This document shows, one piece after another, positions 52,396 through 63,727 of a stretch of DNA of 64,000 nt. This stretch comes from Parus major (Eukaryota > Chordata > Aves > Passeriformes > Paridae). The stretch lies in contig NC_031768.1 in the NCBI RefSeq assembly GCF_001522545.3, positions 99,918,214 through 99,982,213 on the forward strand, written 5' to 3'. How positions within the stretch are numbered: the first letter of the stretch is position 1; every line of letters begins with the position of its first letter. The notes beneath the pieces were generated by a model. The model was not told where the DNA came from. It saw only the letters and a program-made list of their open reading frames with translations, and ran no database searches. The position numbers were made by a program, and so were the translations under genes.

Positions 52396-54711
52396 GATGC
52401 TACAGCTGTATGATTTGTCTTTTTCCTTTCTATAGGAATACTACAGGGAATTAAAAACCAAAAAGTCAGTGATGTCATTTGATACTCAGAACTCCTATAC
52501 CACTTTATTGAATTAGATATTCTTGAAGCATCCTGTGCACACAAAGTCAGTGAAGGTGGAAATTTATGACAACAAAAGCTAATAAAGACATGGGAAAGAC
52601 CACAATTGAGCTTCACAGAAAATGCACCCTGTAACCTATTTTATGGAATAAAGTCATGCTCGAAATATGAAAAGGCTGATTGACAACTGGAAAAGACTGC
52701 AAAATCAAATTTAGAAATTTACTAGTCTATAGTTTTGATGATGGCACTTTACTGCTGCTTAATAGATGTTCCTTTATTGACCAGTATTTGCATTTCCATG
52801 CAGATAAAAGAAAATCAAAGTAGTAGGACTTAATTTTTCCTGGAGAATAGTATAATGAAAAAAGAAAATCATATTCTGCCAAAAGCCCACTTGTCTCTGC
52901 AAAAATATGGGCAGAACTAAAATCTAGCCTGCTGTTCTAAAACTTGCCATTGTCATAATAGCAGTGTCACCTAAAGGATTTTTATTAAAAAGTGAACCAA
53001 ACAGCAACATGTTTTCAATTAGCATAGATATGAAATTATCAACATGGCAGCAGTGTTTTGCTTTGTGTGCATGTGTCTTATTTTAATTTACTATTTATGT
53101 AATTTTTTTCTAGCTGTTGTCTTGTTTACTAACTGAATGCTTATTTTTCCAGAACTCTCAGAGATTTGCCAAAGTAAATATATGTAGATCTAATATTGAT
53201 GGGTTTTTTCCACTATAAGGACATACAAGCACAAGCAACTTCATAGAGATTTTTGACTCCAGAAATCTAGTCCCCAGCCTCATCTCTTTCCTTGCCAAGG
53301 TCCTGGTGCTACTTGGATTCAGCATTTAGACATAGTTATTTTCAGTCAATATATATGCCAGATGTACAGAGAGAGGAAAAGCTGTAGAAGTGGAAAAAAA
53401 AAAAAAAAAAAGCTGGAGTAGGAACATACTGACAGGAGACAAGAGCTGACTGGAAGATCAATCTCAGAGCCCACTACCCACTCTCACAGAATCACTTCCA
53501 TTTCTCTGTTTATACCAGGACTGCTGAAGTCTGAGAGGGAGTTATTTTCTTCCATAAAGCTATCCAAAAAATATCTTGAAAAGAAAATCCCCAGTGATAA
53601 AAAGAGGTCATTTATTGAACAAGTTTGGTCATAATTGTAAAGACTTTACACATCAGTGGAGACAAATATGAACTCATAATTCTGCATGTACTTCTCTATC
53701 AGTGATACTGTTTTTAGAACCAAACCAATGTCAAATAGAATTGACAAAATGTCTGACTTGTTGGGACTTTTTATTTCTTTAATTTAAAGGCTGAATTTGT
53801 GATGAATTATGCCTTGTTTTGACAGCAGTACAATGACAAAAAAAAAGATAGCAATGGAAGTTCAAAGAAAGTATTTTGGAATCTTTGCTATTACTAAGTC
53901 ATCTTTAAATCATAGAAAGTAAATCCCTTCCTTTTTCTACTCCTTAGTCCTTCAATTTGTATCTAAAATAGTATATGAATTAGTGATCACTGCCTGTAGC
54001 TAACATCCTCTAAGATTCATTCTGTTGGTTTTTAGAAGGAAAAAGAACAAGAAAAATGCACAGCTCTATTCTTCCAGGAAGAGATTTTGGAGTACAAAAT
54101 ATTGCAAATTATTCTTCACTCCTGCTAAACATTGATCCAAAAGGCTTGCAATTCTAACATGAAAATCACAGCAATGCTCCAAGTAATTGCAGCTGACAGG
54201 GGACAGCTCAAATGAAGGAATGCTTAACTGGATCAGGACCAGAAGGCTATATATCTTGCATGATCAAATTCATACTCATTAGAAAACTACAGAATTAGAT
54301 TCAGTTCATTATGCTGTTATTGATCTTCTTTGGGGAAAAAAAAGTTACAGATCTACCTAGTTGGAAATAGATAGTAGGTATTTTATTGTATCTTGATGGT
54401 ATTACTAGTATTTGGTTTTGGTTTTCACCAGGAATGTGCCTCCTGCTATATTTTCTTCAGGTTATTCACTCTCTTCCTTAGAACTGATATAGTTCAACTT
54501 TGGAAACTGCATAAAACTTACCTGTACCAGTGGGTGGCTTGGAATGTGAGATGCATATTTAAAATAGTATTGTGGATGTATTTTACTTCAGTGAGTTCTA
54601 AACATATTGTGTTGTGCTAGTTACACAACATATCATACCAGGTTTTCAAAGGAGCTTCATTTCATGCTTATTATCAACAGGAATCATATCTTCCCCTGGC
54701 AGAAATTATAC

Positions 54712-54727
54712 TGCTACTGCAGTAGCA
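54712..54727. repeat. 16-bp perfect palindrome
   Basis: TGCTACTGCAGTAGCA is its own reverse complement. It is isolated in the intron with no associated repeat or motif that I recognise. Confidence 0.7.
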
Positions 54728-56951
54728 AACATAAGGTTCTACCTGAAGGATTTCATCTTCCTTGAGTCATGCTTATTATAGTTAACCATACACAAGATAG
54801 AGAGGTCTCCTTAATATTTGGAAAGTCAAGAACAATGTGGATATGTAAATAACACATTTTTGTTTCATACCATAGACCAAGTAATTGTATTGATGCAGAC
54901 AGAAACACTAGGGAATTTCCTTATTAAAATATTATCCAAAAACTAACATAAAAACAGTATGAATGAAATTAGATATTCCTTTATCCCCTGTTTTTGTTTG
55001 GTTTATTTTGAACACTTTTAACAAGAGAAAAAGAATTTTCAGAAGCTTAGATGCTATTTTTAATACTGTAGATATCCATAGCAGCTTTTAGCTCATTCTC
55101 TTTTGATTTTGGGATGAATACTGACTTAACAAGTAACTCATGTAATTCATTCTTCTTCTGTGTGGTCACAGAAAACGACAGTCCATATGTTTTTTGAACA
55201 TAATTTCTTTTTTCTAAACGCTCCCAACTTCTTGATCCCTTTAGAAAGAAATACAAAAGCCAGGTCTGTTTTTTTCATGGATTCATAGCAGACTGGTTAC
55301 ATTTGGTCATGTTCTATCTGATCAAAAATCTTCAATCCCTTTCTAAGAAACATGAAAATTTCTTGCAAAATCACTTATCCTAATGATTGTTTTCTGGAAT
55401 AGGAAAGGATTTGAGTCCCACAAGCTGGGACTTCAATTCTACTCAAATCTGTAATGTCATGGATTCACATAGTTGTGTCTTTAAGTAAATGATATTACAA
55501 CTTTCTTATCCATATAAATAAAATCTGTTTAACCAATAAACACGAAGTATTGGAGGTTTCAGGAGACCTGGAAATTGAAAAGCCAGCTGTAAGTGGTACT
55601 ATAAGACATTTGCATAAAAACACTCAAGTCTGACAACTGACAGAGATGTTCTTCTTTAAAAAATTAAGTTTCTGATAATTAAGAGGTTATACAAATCAAC
55701 CCCTTTACACCAGATTTGGCAGTGTCCTTTTCCTGAGAATTTGTGGCTGAGTGTGTCATTAAATCTGTTCTCTAATATTTTGTAGAATGTTTTTTTCTCA
55801 TTTTCATTCAAGTAACAATGCCGAGTGACACTCAGATTGATTCTTTTTATTCACAACTGTCTGACAGCCCTTGAATACAGACAATGTTTTATGTAAATGG
55901 TTCATTACCCACTAACCAAATTACAGGCTTAGGCTCAAATTCTGGCATGTCCTTAAAAAAATATCTTTTATAACATGGAAACAAAAGCAATGTCAGTTCT
56001 GGAATAAAGTATGCAAATAATTTCCAAGTGGATCAGAAAAGAAACTTTTAATGGTGTTTTAAAACCCTGGCATTCTGTCCACAGAATTAAAATTCTTCCT
56101 ATAATTTTCAATATCACTTTTTATAATTATAACTCTTTTAAATGTGGGACAATTCAAAAAGCTAGTCTTTTGACTTCTATATGTTTAATGACAAATTGTA
56201 AAAATAATGTAATGTTTCTATTTTTAAAGATGTACTGACCCCAATATTATTTTTTGCTTTTATTTCATATGTAGTATTTCAACACCTACAAACACGTGCT
56301 TTATTTTCATAGCTCTTTTCTACTTTGAAAGATATACTTTTGCTTTTGATTTCAGAGAAAATGTTTCTTTCAACCTAATTTGCAAATTAGTTTGTAAGAT
56401 GAGCAGAGAATAAGAAACCTTCCATTAACATATTTTCTCAGTAGCTTGAAATCCATTCTTGGAAAAAAATAAAAAGAGATTCATGTTTTCAGCTGTGTTT
56501 CAGCATTCCATAAAATGGCCAAATTATTTATAAGGTAATTTATCATAAGCTTACTTAGAAGAATTTAGAATCTGAATTATCTAATTAGCTGTGTTTGTTT
56601 TGTTAAATTTGATCTAAAGTTTGTTATTCTCTTTTACATAATTATAGAGTCAACAAGCTGATCTCTTACATATTTCTATGATGAAACTGGCTATTAAAAA
56701 AATCATAAAAGAAAGGCAAAAATGGGAAATGTTTTTGCAGTAATTTAGCATACAAGAAAATGAATGTGGTTTCCTTACAGTTCTGTAGTAGAAAGACTAA
56801 GTTGTATATCTAACACAAATATTATTGCACCATATTCAATATTATTTTTTTCTCCCTTGAAGACTCTAAGGAGACTTTTGTGGGTAGATTATCAGCTGCT
56901 TAGGTCTGTCTAGTTGCTGCTGATTTTTCAACTGTGCTTGTATTTTTTCAG

Positions 56952-57125
56952 ATGTGCCATCAAATCCATACGGAGTACGAGTTTTTGAGCTGTCACAAAC
57001 CACTGCCAAGGTTTCGTTCAATAAGCCAGATTCACATGGAGGTGTTCCCATTCACCACTACCAAGTGGATGTAAAAGAGGTGGCCTCAGAAACCTGGAAA
57101 ATAGTTCGCTCCCATGGAGTTCAAA
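56952..57125 (+). CDS. NCAM2: NCAM2 exon, first half of fibronectin type III domain 1
   Basis: This 174-bp exon has acceptor tattttttcag and donor gtgagt. It completes a split Asp codon, encodes 57 codons from [10 protein letters not shown] to VRSHGVQ, and ends after the first base of a codon (phase 1 at both sides, a symmetric exon). The peptide [34 protein letters not shown] is the A-C' part of FN3-1 and matches remembered mammalian NCAM2 nearly residue for residue, with the core Tyr in HHYQVDV. The rest of FN3-1 must be encoded by an exon beyond 64000, since nothing resembling it follows. The frame runs on past the donor until 57229, which is not coding. Confidence 0.96.
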
Positions 57126-58094
57126 GTGAGTATACAAAAAGTGAATGGTGTATTTTAACTGAGAGGAATGTCCAAGGAAAATACTGTAAGTATATCTTAA
57201 CTGTTTCCTTCTTTGTCTTAGTCCTGTAGCTGTACTGCTGTATTAGCACAGACACCTTTATGCCAGCTAGAAATAGTTCTGCAACTTTGTAAAAGTCAAC
57301 TGTTACTTTTCATTTTAAAAAATTTTACAGTTGTTGTCCATTTTTCATGTACAGCCAAAAGCCAGCTTTTGAACTTATATATTTCAAAGAGAGTAGAAAT
57401 GACATTTCATTTGAGAATGTGCATTATGTATGCAGCTAAATTAATAATTTTAAATAAGTTGTTATATAATATTTAATCCTGGACACTAATTAGGGATTTT
57501 GAGCTACTTAATAACTTTCTACATACCTGTTAATTTTCTAGATACCTGTTTCAAAAGCATATTATGTTTGTTCAACTAGCATTAAATGCCCTCTAAAAGG
57601 GTACTTACTTGCATGTCTCTCGGCAGAAAAGAGCCTCCCCAAACAGACAAGATTTTCTTTAGGCCCCTGGTGGGTTGAGGAGTTCATTCAGAGTAATGTT
57701 AATTTGCATTTTGGTATTTTTAGTGCAAGTTAAGGCAGCCTTAACAGTCTTCTGATTAATACTTCAGGAGGTAAATAGTTTTTCAGCTATCAGCAGAATC
57801 ATGGGAGACAAAAATTTAGCAAATCTAATGTGTGTTCTCTCTTTCCCTTTCATATCTTGTAATCATACAAAACTTCTGCACTAAACTTAACATGTTCAAA
57901 ATTACAGAATTATTTCAAAAAAACATATAATGAATGTGTAGTTAACCTGTATTCAAAAAACAGGTTTGTAACTCCTTGTTTTTCTTAGCTCAACACAGTA
58001 ACTGTGTGTATAAATGTAATGTAAATCATAGTAACATTCATTTTTTCCAGTACAGCTTGAATTTCTTTCAATACTAGGAAATCTAAAGAAGAGT

Positions 58095-58216
58095 TGTTGG
58101 AGTCTGAGACACACAGAGTGTGTGCCCTTGTTTCTGATACTTAGTTCTAAGATCCAGAAAAACACTGAATTTCAAAGAACATGAAATTCATGAGCATGTT
58201 TTCATGGTGATACATG
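58095..58216 (+). repeat. Left arm of a 120-bp inverted repeat
   Basis: This 122-bp arm starts TGTTGGAGTCTGAGACAC and ends GGTGATACATG. Its reverse complement recurs at 63728-63847 with only about two substitutions and a 2-bp length difference in a CA/GT-rich spot. Outside these limits the two sites share no similarity on either side. See the matching arm and findings. Confidence 0.9.
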
Positions 58217-59415
58217 GCATACACTTTCTTCCAAATTATTAATTGAAATAGATTTTTAATCTGTCTTGCTTCTGAACCTTTGACCAGAACCAAAGAATTC
58301 TCTCTCAACTTTGCTTGAGTACTGTTAGAAGAATACTTGATAACTGATGGAATTGGTTTTGTAAAAGACCTGTTTAAAAAGGACTGTTCAGGAATTATTT
58401 GTAATAGATATAAGATCTTTATGCTTTTTTTCCAAAATCCAAAATACATAGGGTTTCCATGCTTCTGAGCTGCAACCTCTGTTTCTCCCCCTCTCTTGTA
58501 ATCAAGGGTAAAATATCTGTTTTCTTGTTCTGACAATGCAAAACCATCAAAGTAAAACACTTGCACATGTATAAATATAGGAAATAACACTTTTACAGCA
58601 ATCAATAACTTGTTAAGAAGATGAAAAATTAATATTATGCGATATTAAAATTATCTAAATCATCTGTAACGTGAATTACTGAATGTACTAAATATACTCT
58701 CATCCCAGAGTCTGCCACAGCTGATAAATCAATGGAAGGTTGGAAAATCATGTCCAGATAACAATTTTCCAAGCTCACTGTACAAATTCAGCTGTTATAT
58801 TAATTCACTAATTGCCAAGTCAAATTGACCTGAATGTTGTTTTGATGCAGAAAACTTCTGGGTTTATTGGTAAATTCTCTATCCAGGTAAAGTCAAGGCT
58901 TGGCCAGAGCCTTAGACCTCATCTGGAAAGATGTCTCTTAAGTCATTTTCAGAGCAAGGTTTTTAATAATAGCAGCTATGAGATGCTTAAAGCACAGCAA
59001 ACTGTTAAAAGGCATTTGTATAAAACAAATGATCAGAAGTCTTAGGTAATTGACTAATTAAACTATTTAGCAGTTAGTTTAAGCTGAAGTTTCTTTTATA
59101 ACACCTAACTTTCAACAATGATACATTTTCTTAGAATTCTGGAAACATTAAAAAAAAAATAAAATAATAACGCTATACTGGATTAGGCAAAAGGAAATCT
59201 TCTTAAAGGAAAAGAGTAAAACAAAAAAAAACCAAACCTCTATATAACTATATAGCTATATAACTTGTTTACCAAGATGCATCTGTAGTTAGAAAACAAA
59301 AAAAATCTCAAATGACACATGTCTAAAAGATAATTACACAAAGATATGTCAAAAGCCAGCTGTAAATACAACAACGACACTTTATAGATAATGCTCATCT
59401 TAGAAATCCATAAAT

Positions 59416-59590
59416 TTACATTACACAATGAATATGTCAGCAGTAAGTGTCTGAAAAAAATCAAGATAATATTTTTAAAACATTCATGTCGTAATGACTA
59501 AAAATGAAACAAAACTTCTTAATTTTTTAGTAAGTAATAATCACTATTCTTTTGTGTTACCTATAGAAAACAAAACCTGTAGAGATCACA
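59416..59590 (+). repeat. Diverged direct repeat, copy A
   Basis: The core 59463-59590 (AAGATAATATTTTTAAAAC ... AACAAAACCTGTAGAGATCA) aligns with 60762-60890 at roughly 70% identity by eye, offset about 1300 bp. Weaker similarity extends some 45 bp upstream. The source family is unknown; it could be an old repeat or a diverged duplication. Confidence 0.5.
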
Positions 59591-59827
59591 ATAAACAATA
59601 AAATTTCCGATGAAATCAAAGGTGTCACAAATTGCATTCACCTCTATCCACAAGCAGGTGTTCACCAGTGTTCTATCACAGCTGTCCAAGTTGTGGGCAT
59701 CTTCATCTTTCCAGGAAAACAACTATACTTTGCAGTTTAAACAAGTGTCTTCAATGAAACATGAAGTAATTTAAATTAAACAATATTTAAACCTGGTAAA
59801 AATTAATTATGATAAAAGGAAATAACA

Positions 59828-59935
59828 AAACTTAACCTCAAAAAAAAACTTATAAATCTTAACTTAAAAACACTCAAACTTAAATATAGTGAAACTTAAC
59901 TTTGCTTAATTCTATTAACACTTAATCACTTAACA
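59828..59935 (+). repeat. Degenerate A-rich CTTAA repeats
   Basis: The word CTTAA or ACTTAA recurs roughly every 10-15 bases in an A-rich setting (AAACTTAACCTC, TCTTAACTTAAAAAC, AAACTTAACTTTGCTTAATTC, CACTTAATCACTTAACAC). It looks like a decayed short tandem repeat and does not match the vertebrate telomere unit. Confidence 0.45.
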
Positions 59936-60726
59936 CTATATCAGATGAAAGCTCAGTCTTACTCTATTATTATAAAAAAGGCAACTAAAAGTTTGGTATA
60001 TACTTTTTGAACACAATATAACAGTAACATGGATTCACTATAGAGGTTATAAGGATGCAACAAATACATCACAATTCTCTGTTATTTGGCTTTGAGAATA
60101 ACTCACAATAACTGCAGATGTTACTAAAAATACTTACTCGTAACAAGAATTTGCTTGGTATATGCTTAAACTGGATAGGATTTTTAAAGTGCAGTTTTAC
60201 TAGAGAAAAAAACACAACAACACAGGAATTGCCAAGTTCCCATTCAGCTTTTGTAGCACTTTCCAGAAACATTAAGTCTAACTTTTAATTAAAATCCAAA
60301 GTCCAAATCGGTATATATGCTGTTATACATGTTTTTTATAATAAAAGGACTCACATTAAAATTACCTTATTAAAATTGTAAAATATAAACAAGCAAAAAG
60401 GTAATATATGGTTAACTTAACTTTGTCTTGTACAGTGAAATTCTCCTAGCTAATTATATTTAAAACTATGAATATCTTCTGTAGATAACATTAATTGAAA
60501 GGTTGTTTTATTAATAGCTGTAAATCTTTCAATATTTTAACATTAGGTTTTAAAACTAATTATTGCAAGGTAACTTTTTATTTCTGTTGGTAAACTGTCT
60601 GTGTAGTTTTCAGACACAACCTTGTCCTGGCAGCTCCACCTCTGATCTTTCAATTCAATTTCAAAGAAATGCATTTTGCAGAAATTGACTGTAACTACAG
60701 TAGTAATACCTGATGATCACTCCATA

Positions 60727-60890
60727 TCATACAATGTTACATTATCAGTAGATCTATAGAGAAGATAACATTTTTAAAACCTTCATGTATTGGAAATACT
60801 GAAACAAAGCAAAACTCTTTTAAATTTCTTGGGATACATAACTATTATTATGTTCCATGTTATTTGTAAAAACAAAACCAGCAGATATCA
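60727..60890 (+). repeat. Diverged direct repeat, copy B
   Basis: Partner of the repeat at 59416-59590: AAGATAACATTTTTAAAAC at 60762 onward through AACAAAACCAGCAGATATCA. The intervening 1.2 kb is not itself repeated. Confidence 0.5.
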
Positions 60891-61073
60891 TTAGAAATGC
60901 AACATCCATATATATATATCTACCACTATACAATATTTATAAACTTTTTGCTCTATTTTTGAAGGCATTTCTTTCAATAGGGACTTCCTTTTAAAAACTT
61001 AATCATGACTACAACAATTTGCAGATTAACCAACAATGCAATTTACAAAGCTTCTAATTTTTGAATTGCCCAA

Positions 61074-61184
61074 TTAAAACTCTCTTTTTTCTCCCTCTCC
61101 AAGATGTCCAGCTTTCTGTTGTTTCTCTTTTTCTTTTTCTTTTGTTTTGTTGCTTGCTTTTTGTTGTTTCACCAGTGGTGCCAT
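61074..61184 (-). other. Unassigned lysine-rich 36-codon open frame in the retroviral flank
   Basis: On the minus strand an ATG in the strong context CACCATGG at 61182-61184 opens a 36-codon frame ending in TAA at 61074-61076. Nine of its residues are lysine and most of the rest are polar or charged. The frame is also open upstream for about 25 codons. It lies downstream of the Gag-like remnant on the same strand, so it may be decayed retroviral coding sequence, but I recognise no domain. It could equally be chance in an AG-rich tract. Confidence 0.25.
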
Positions 61185-62168
61185 GGTGACAGTGTTTCTG
61201 GCCGCTGACACTGCAGTGTGTTTGTGCTGCCAGCCCAAGGTTTTGAATCTGAGAAAAAAAATCTAAAAACTTATATTTAGGGAGAAACTCCTTTTCAGGA
61301 AATAAATCCCTTTTTTGGGCGACTGCTGCTTATGCCAGAAATCAGACCCCAAATGAAAACCGCAACTTTTTGTCCCACTGCCCGGCCAACTTCTTGAATG
61401 AACTTTGCCGGCTCAGCTTCAGTGCTGGACAGGGGCACCCCCCCAACCTCCCCTCCGGAGGGCCGGGCCTTTGTAACTTTGCTCAGCCCCTTTTGCTTTG
61501 CTGTCTGTCTATGGCAGCATCCTAATACTGCTTCTAATCTCTCCCCCTTTTTCTCAGGGTCACTCTGTGGCTCGGCCATCCCGCCGTATCTCACCACTCC
61601 TTGTGGCTCCTCCTCTTGGGCAGCCTCTGAGCCCGCCTGCTGGGCGAATACTCCTGTGTCCTTCTCTTGGGTGGACACATCTTCACCAGCCTTTCCTAAC
61701 ATCACCTTTAGTGGTCAAAATTGTCAGAGGGCAGGGTTGGCTCCCTCCCTCACTCTGGCTCCTCAGACCTACATGGAGAGTACGAGTTAGGGGGCTGTTC
61801 TAAAGGCGTGGTTTTAGAAGCAGCGTGGACTTTTTCCAGCATTTTCTCCACTCTCCCTGCTATTTGCTCAAAATGTAAAGATTCCAAAAAGAATCCGTAC
61901 AACCCATCATGTCTCTCCATGCAATTTTTTAACCTCCAACAATGTAACAAACCGCTCACCCTGCTTTCTGAAATTATCACAAAAAACTCCCGGTGTTCAG
62001 CCTCCGCCCGCATTCTTCCCTCCTCCCTCGTGTCCTCTGAAGGGATGGGTGCAGGAAGGAACACACTGCTGGGGAATTTCTGGGTTTCCCACGCTTTCAG
62101 AAAGGGCAGTTCATCCCAGGGTTCCTAATTCTTTAAACCTCATATTTGCCTTTTCCCCCATATACTGG

Positions 62169-62786
62169 TGTGAAAAACAAGATTCACTTAATAAATTATA
62201 AAAAGTTTAATATAAACAAAAAGACAATTAGGAGACAAAGGAAATAAAGCAAAGGGTTAAAACTGCCGGGTGCCCTGGAGCGTTGCCAGGAACACACCTG
62301 GTATCTGGGGAACATCCTTTTTATCCCATCCTGCTCTGAGGGTTTAATACATGTTCAAACTTTTTCAAGAAGTATTTAGCATGTCCCCTCCCTGATTCCA
62401 CCTATATAGAACATGTTCTGTATAGTTTTTATTTTTGCTGACAATCATTATTTTAAGATTGGTTTCCTTTCTTCTGCAAATGGTCAGTGTTGATAACAGT
62501 CTGGGCCCCTTGTCCTGCCCTGGTGACAGCTGGGCTCCACATCCGTCCTTCCGCTGCTGCCAATGGCCTGGTCCTGGCTGCTGATAACAGCCATTGTTCT
62601 TCTGCTGATAACAGCTTGGGCCCCACTGTCTTTGCCCTCTGGGGTTTCCTTGCTTGTACTAGAAGATTCTTTTAAGCTTTAAACTTGTTAGCAAGAAAAA
62701 AGTACATACATAGCCAAAAAGTATTTAGCATATAATATTCATCCTAATACTTGCGAAAGCCAATATCACAATAGAGATTTATAACA
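62169..62786 (-). mobile_element. Solo LTR (618 bp) with a 4-bp target site duplication CTGG
   Basis: Read on the minus strand it starts TGTTATAAATCTCTATTGTG and ends CTTGTTTTTCACA, the TG...CA ends required of an LTR. The + strand flanks are CTGG at 62165-62168 and CTGG at 62787-62790, a perfect 4-bp duplication as made by gammaretrovirus-like (ERV1) integrases. A TATA-like GGGATAAAAAGG lies at about 62315-62327 and an ATTAAA polyadenylation signal near 62206-62212, both on the minus strand and in the expected order. The U3 part has repeated GATA-type words (see separate entry). It sits inside the Gag-like remnant, so it is younger than that element. Confidence 0.8.
62488..62625 (-). promoter_or_regulatory. 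Repeated TGATAACAG / GGGCCCC motif in the LTR U3 region
   Basis: On the + strand TGATAACAG occurs at 62491, 62582 and 62606, and a related GGTGACAGCTGGGCTCC at about 62522. Two copies are followed by the word TGGGCCCC. Direct repeats upstream of the TATA box are typical of LTR enhancers, and TGATAA matches the GATA-factor consensus. Enhancer activity is inference. Confidence 0.5.
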
Positions 62787-63064
62787 CTGGGTTCAAACAA
62801 TTCCTCTTTAGAGATACTCAATCCCATTATCTAGACTGGACACAGCTTATCAGACCTGTTGGCTATCTTCAGATTACTGACCAGCAGTATCTGATGTTTC
62901 ACGAGTCCCAGGCCCTTGGAACTCTGGAATTTGATAGCAGATGTTTTTCTCCAGACAGATTCCTTTCAGGAACTGACTGCTCTGATCCAGGCAGGTGTTG
63001 ATCGAGGCTTTTGTGAGCTCTTTCTGACACTCACTGAACATCATTCCTCCCAAGTGGCACCGTT

Positions 63065-63719
63065 TGTAACTTTTCTCTAAAAAATTCTTTTTCTGATTCT
63101 ACTGCACTTCTGTATTTTTCTTTCCTCCCCTGGATTTCTCAGTCTCCTCTGAGCTGAGCTCCTTTGGGATCCTTCCTTGTGGGGAGTCCCACTTATCTCA
63201 GTTCTCTAGGTTTGAAGAAAACTCCCGAGCTCGTTAGAATCTTGTTTCTCGTGTTTTTTGGAAGGTCATTACAAAACTTGGCAGGTCTCTCCAGACTGGC
63301 TACACAAGTTTAAATCACTGCAATCTGGTACATTTCTTTCTGATGGTACAAACAAGGCCTTGTGGCTCACTTTGTGTTTGAAAGCACAAAATGGCCCTGA
63401 ACTACACAGTTCCTTTATCTTTTTACTTATTCTTATCCAATTAATAATAGACACATATATTATTTTTCTTAATGACCCAATGACCCATCCCCTGTGTGCT
63501 GCACTGTGGTATTTTCTGTCCAATCACTTACTATTACCCAAAAACCTCTAGAATAAGAACATGAAGAAGAAAGAAGGACAAGAGACAACACCCTAAATCC
63601 TCCATCTTGTCTTCTGTTCTCTAAACTAACTTAAACTCTAAACTCTTATTCACCCAGTGACATAAGAAAACTCTAATCTACACACTCACACTTTTAGCTT
63701 TTCTATCTAACTTGTAACA
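63065..63719 (-). mobile_element. 5' LTR of the antisense endogenous retrovirus (655 bp)
   Basis: Read on the minus strand it starts TGTTACAAGTTAGATAG and ends ...GAAAAGTTACA, giving inverted ends TGTTAC/GT(A)ACA. Internal words such as GAAGACAAGATGGAGGATTTAGGG, GTAATAGTAAGTGATTGGAC and AACAAGATTCTAACGAGCTCGGGAG resemble LTRs I associate with songbird genomes. Two bases past the inner edge the minus strand reads CGGTGCCACTTGGGAGG, the right place for a primer binding site and close to a TGGTGCC start, though I cannot assign the tRNA. A Met-Gly open frame follows about 240 bases further on. No matching 3' LTR is visible at lower coordinates, so the provirus is truncated or rearranged. The left edge is less certain than the right. 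Confidence 0.65.
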
Positions 63720-63727
63720 GTTGTTTT

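Larger units (their letters stand above)
48646..56951 (+). other. NCAM2: NCAM2 intron between Ig5 and FN3-1
   Basis: An 8.3 kb phase-1 intron, donor gtaagt, acceptor tattttttcag. It contains one antisense CR1 fragment (52262-52395), a small tandem repeat with three TGCACTAC units (50618-50649), a 16-bp perfect palindrome (54712-54727) and an A-run near 53394-53412. Nothing else is recognised. Confidence 0.8.
61295..62827 (-). pseudogene. Degraded retroviral Gag-like region, interrupted by a solo LTR
   Basis: On the minus strand, about 240 bases after the putative 5' LTR, an ATG at 62825-62827 opens a frame starting Met-Gly with Ser at position 6. This is the N-myristoylation signal seen at the start of many retroviral Gag proteins. 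After 13 codons it is cut by the LTR at 62169-62786. Beyond that LTR the frame soon meets a stop. Two longer minus-strand open frames follow: 62064-61750 (104 codons) and 61705-61295 (136 codons). They are rich in Glu, Gln, Ala and Pro, of the kind seen in linker regions of Gag. I see no capsid major homology region, zinc knuckle, protease or polymerase. The Gag call therefore rests on position after an LTR, the Met-Gly start and composition. Frameshifts and stops show it is not functional. Confidence 0.45.

Noticed and set aside
58147..58605. 152-codon minus-strand open frame
   Set aside because: No recognisable domain; it overlaps the left inverted-repeat arm, and the right arm does not preserve a longer frame. 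Taken as chance.
59828..59935. Telomere-like or satellite array from the CTTAA repeats
   Set aside because: The unit is irregular and does not match TTAGGG; spacing is not constant enough for a true satellite.
61398..62128. Overlapping + strand open frames of 101-135 codons
   Set aside because: They are mirrors of the GC-rich, Gag-like minus-strand sequence, with Pro/Ser-rich translation typical of antisense reading.
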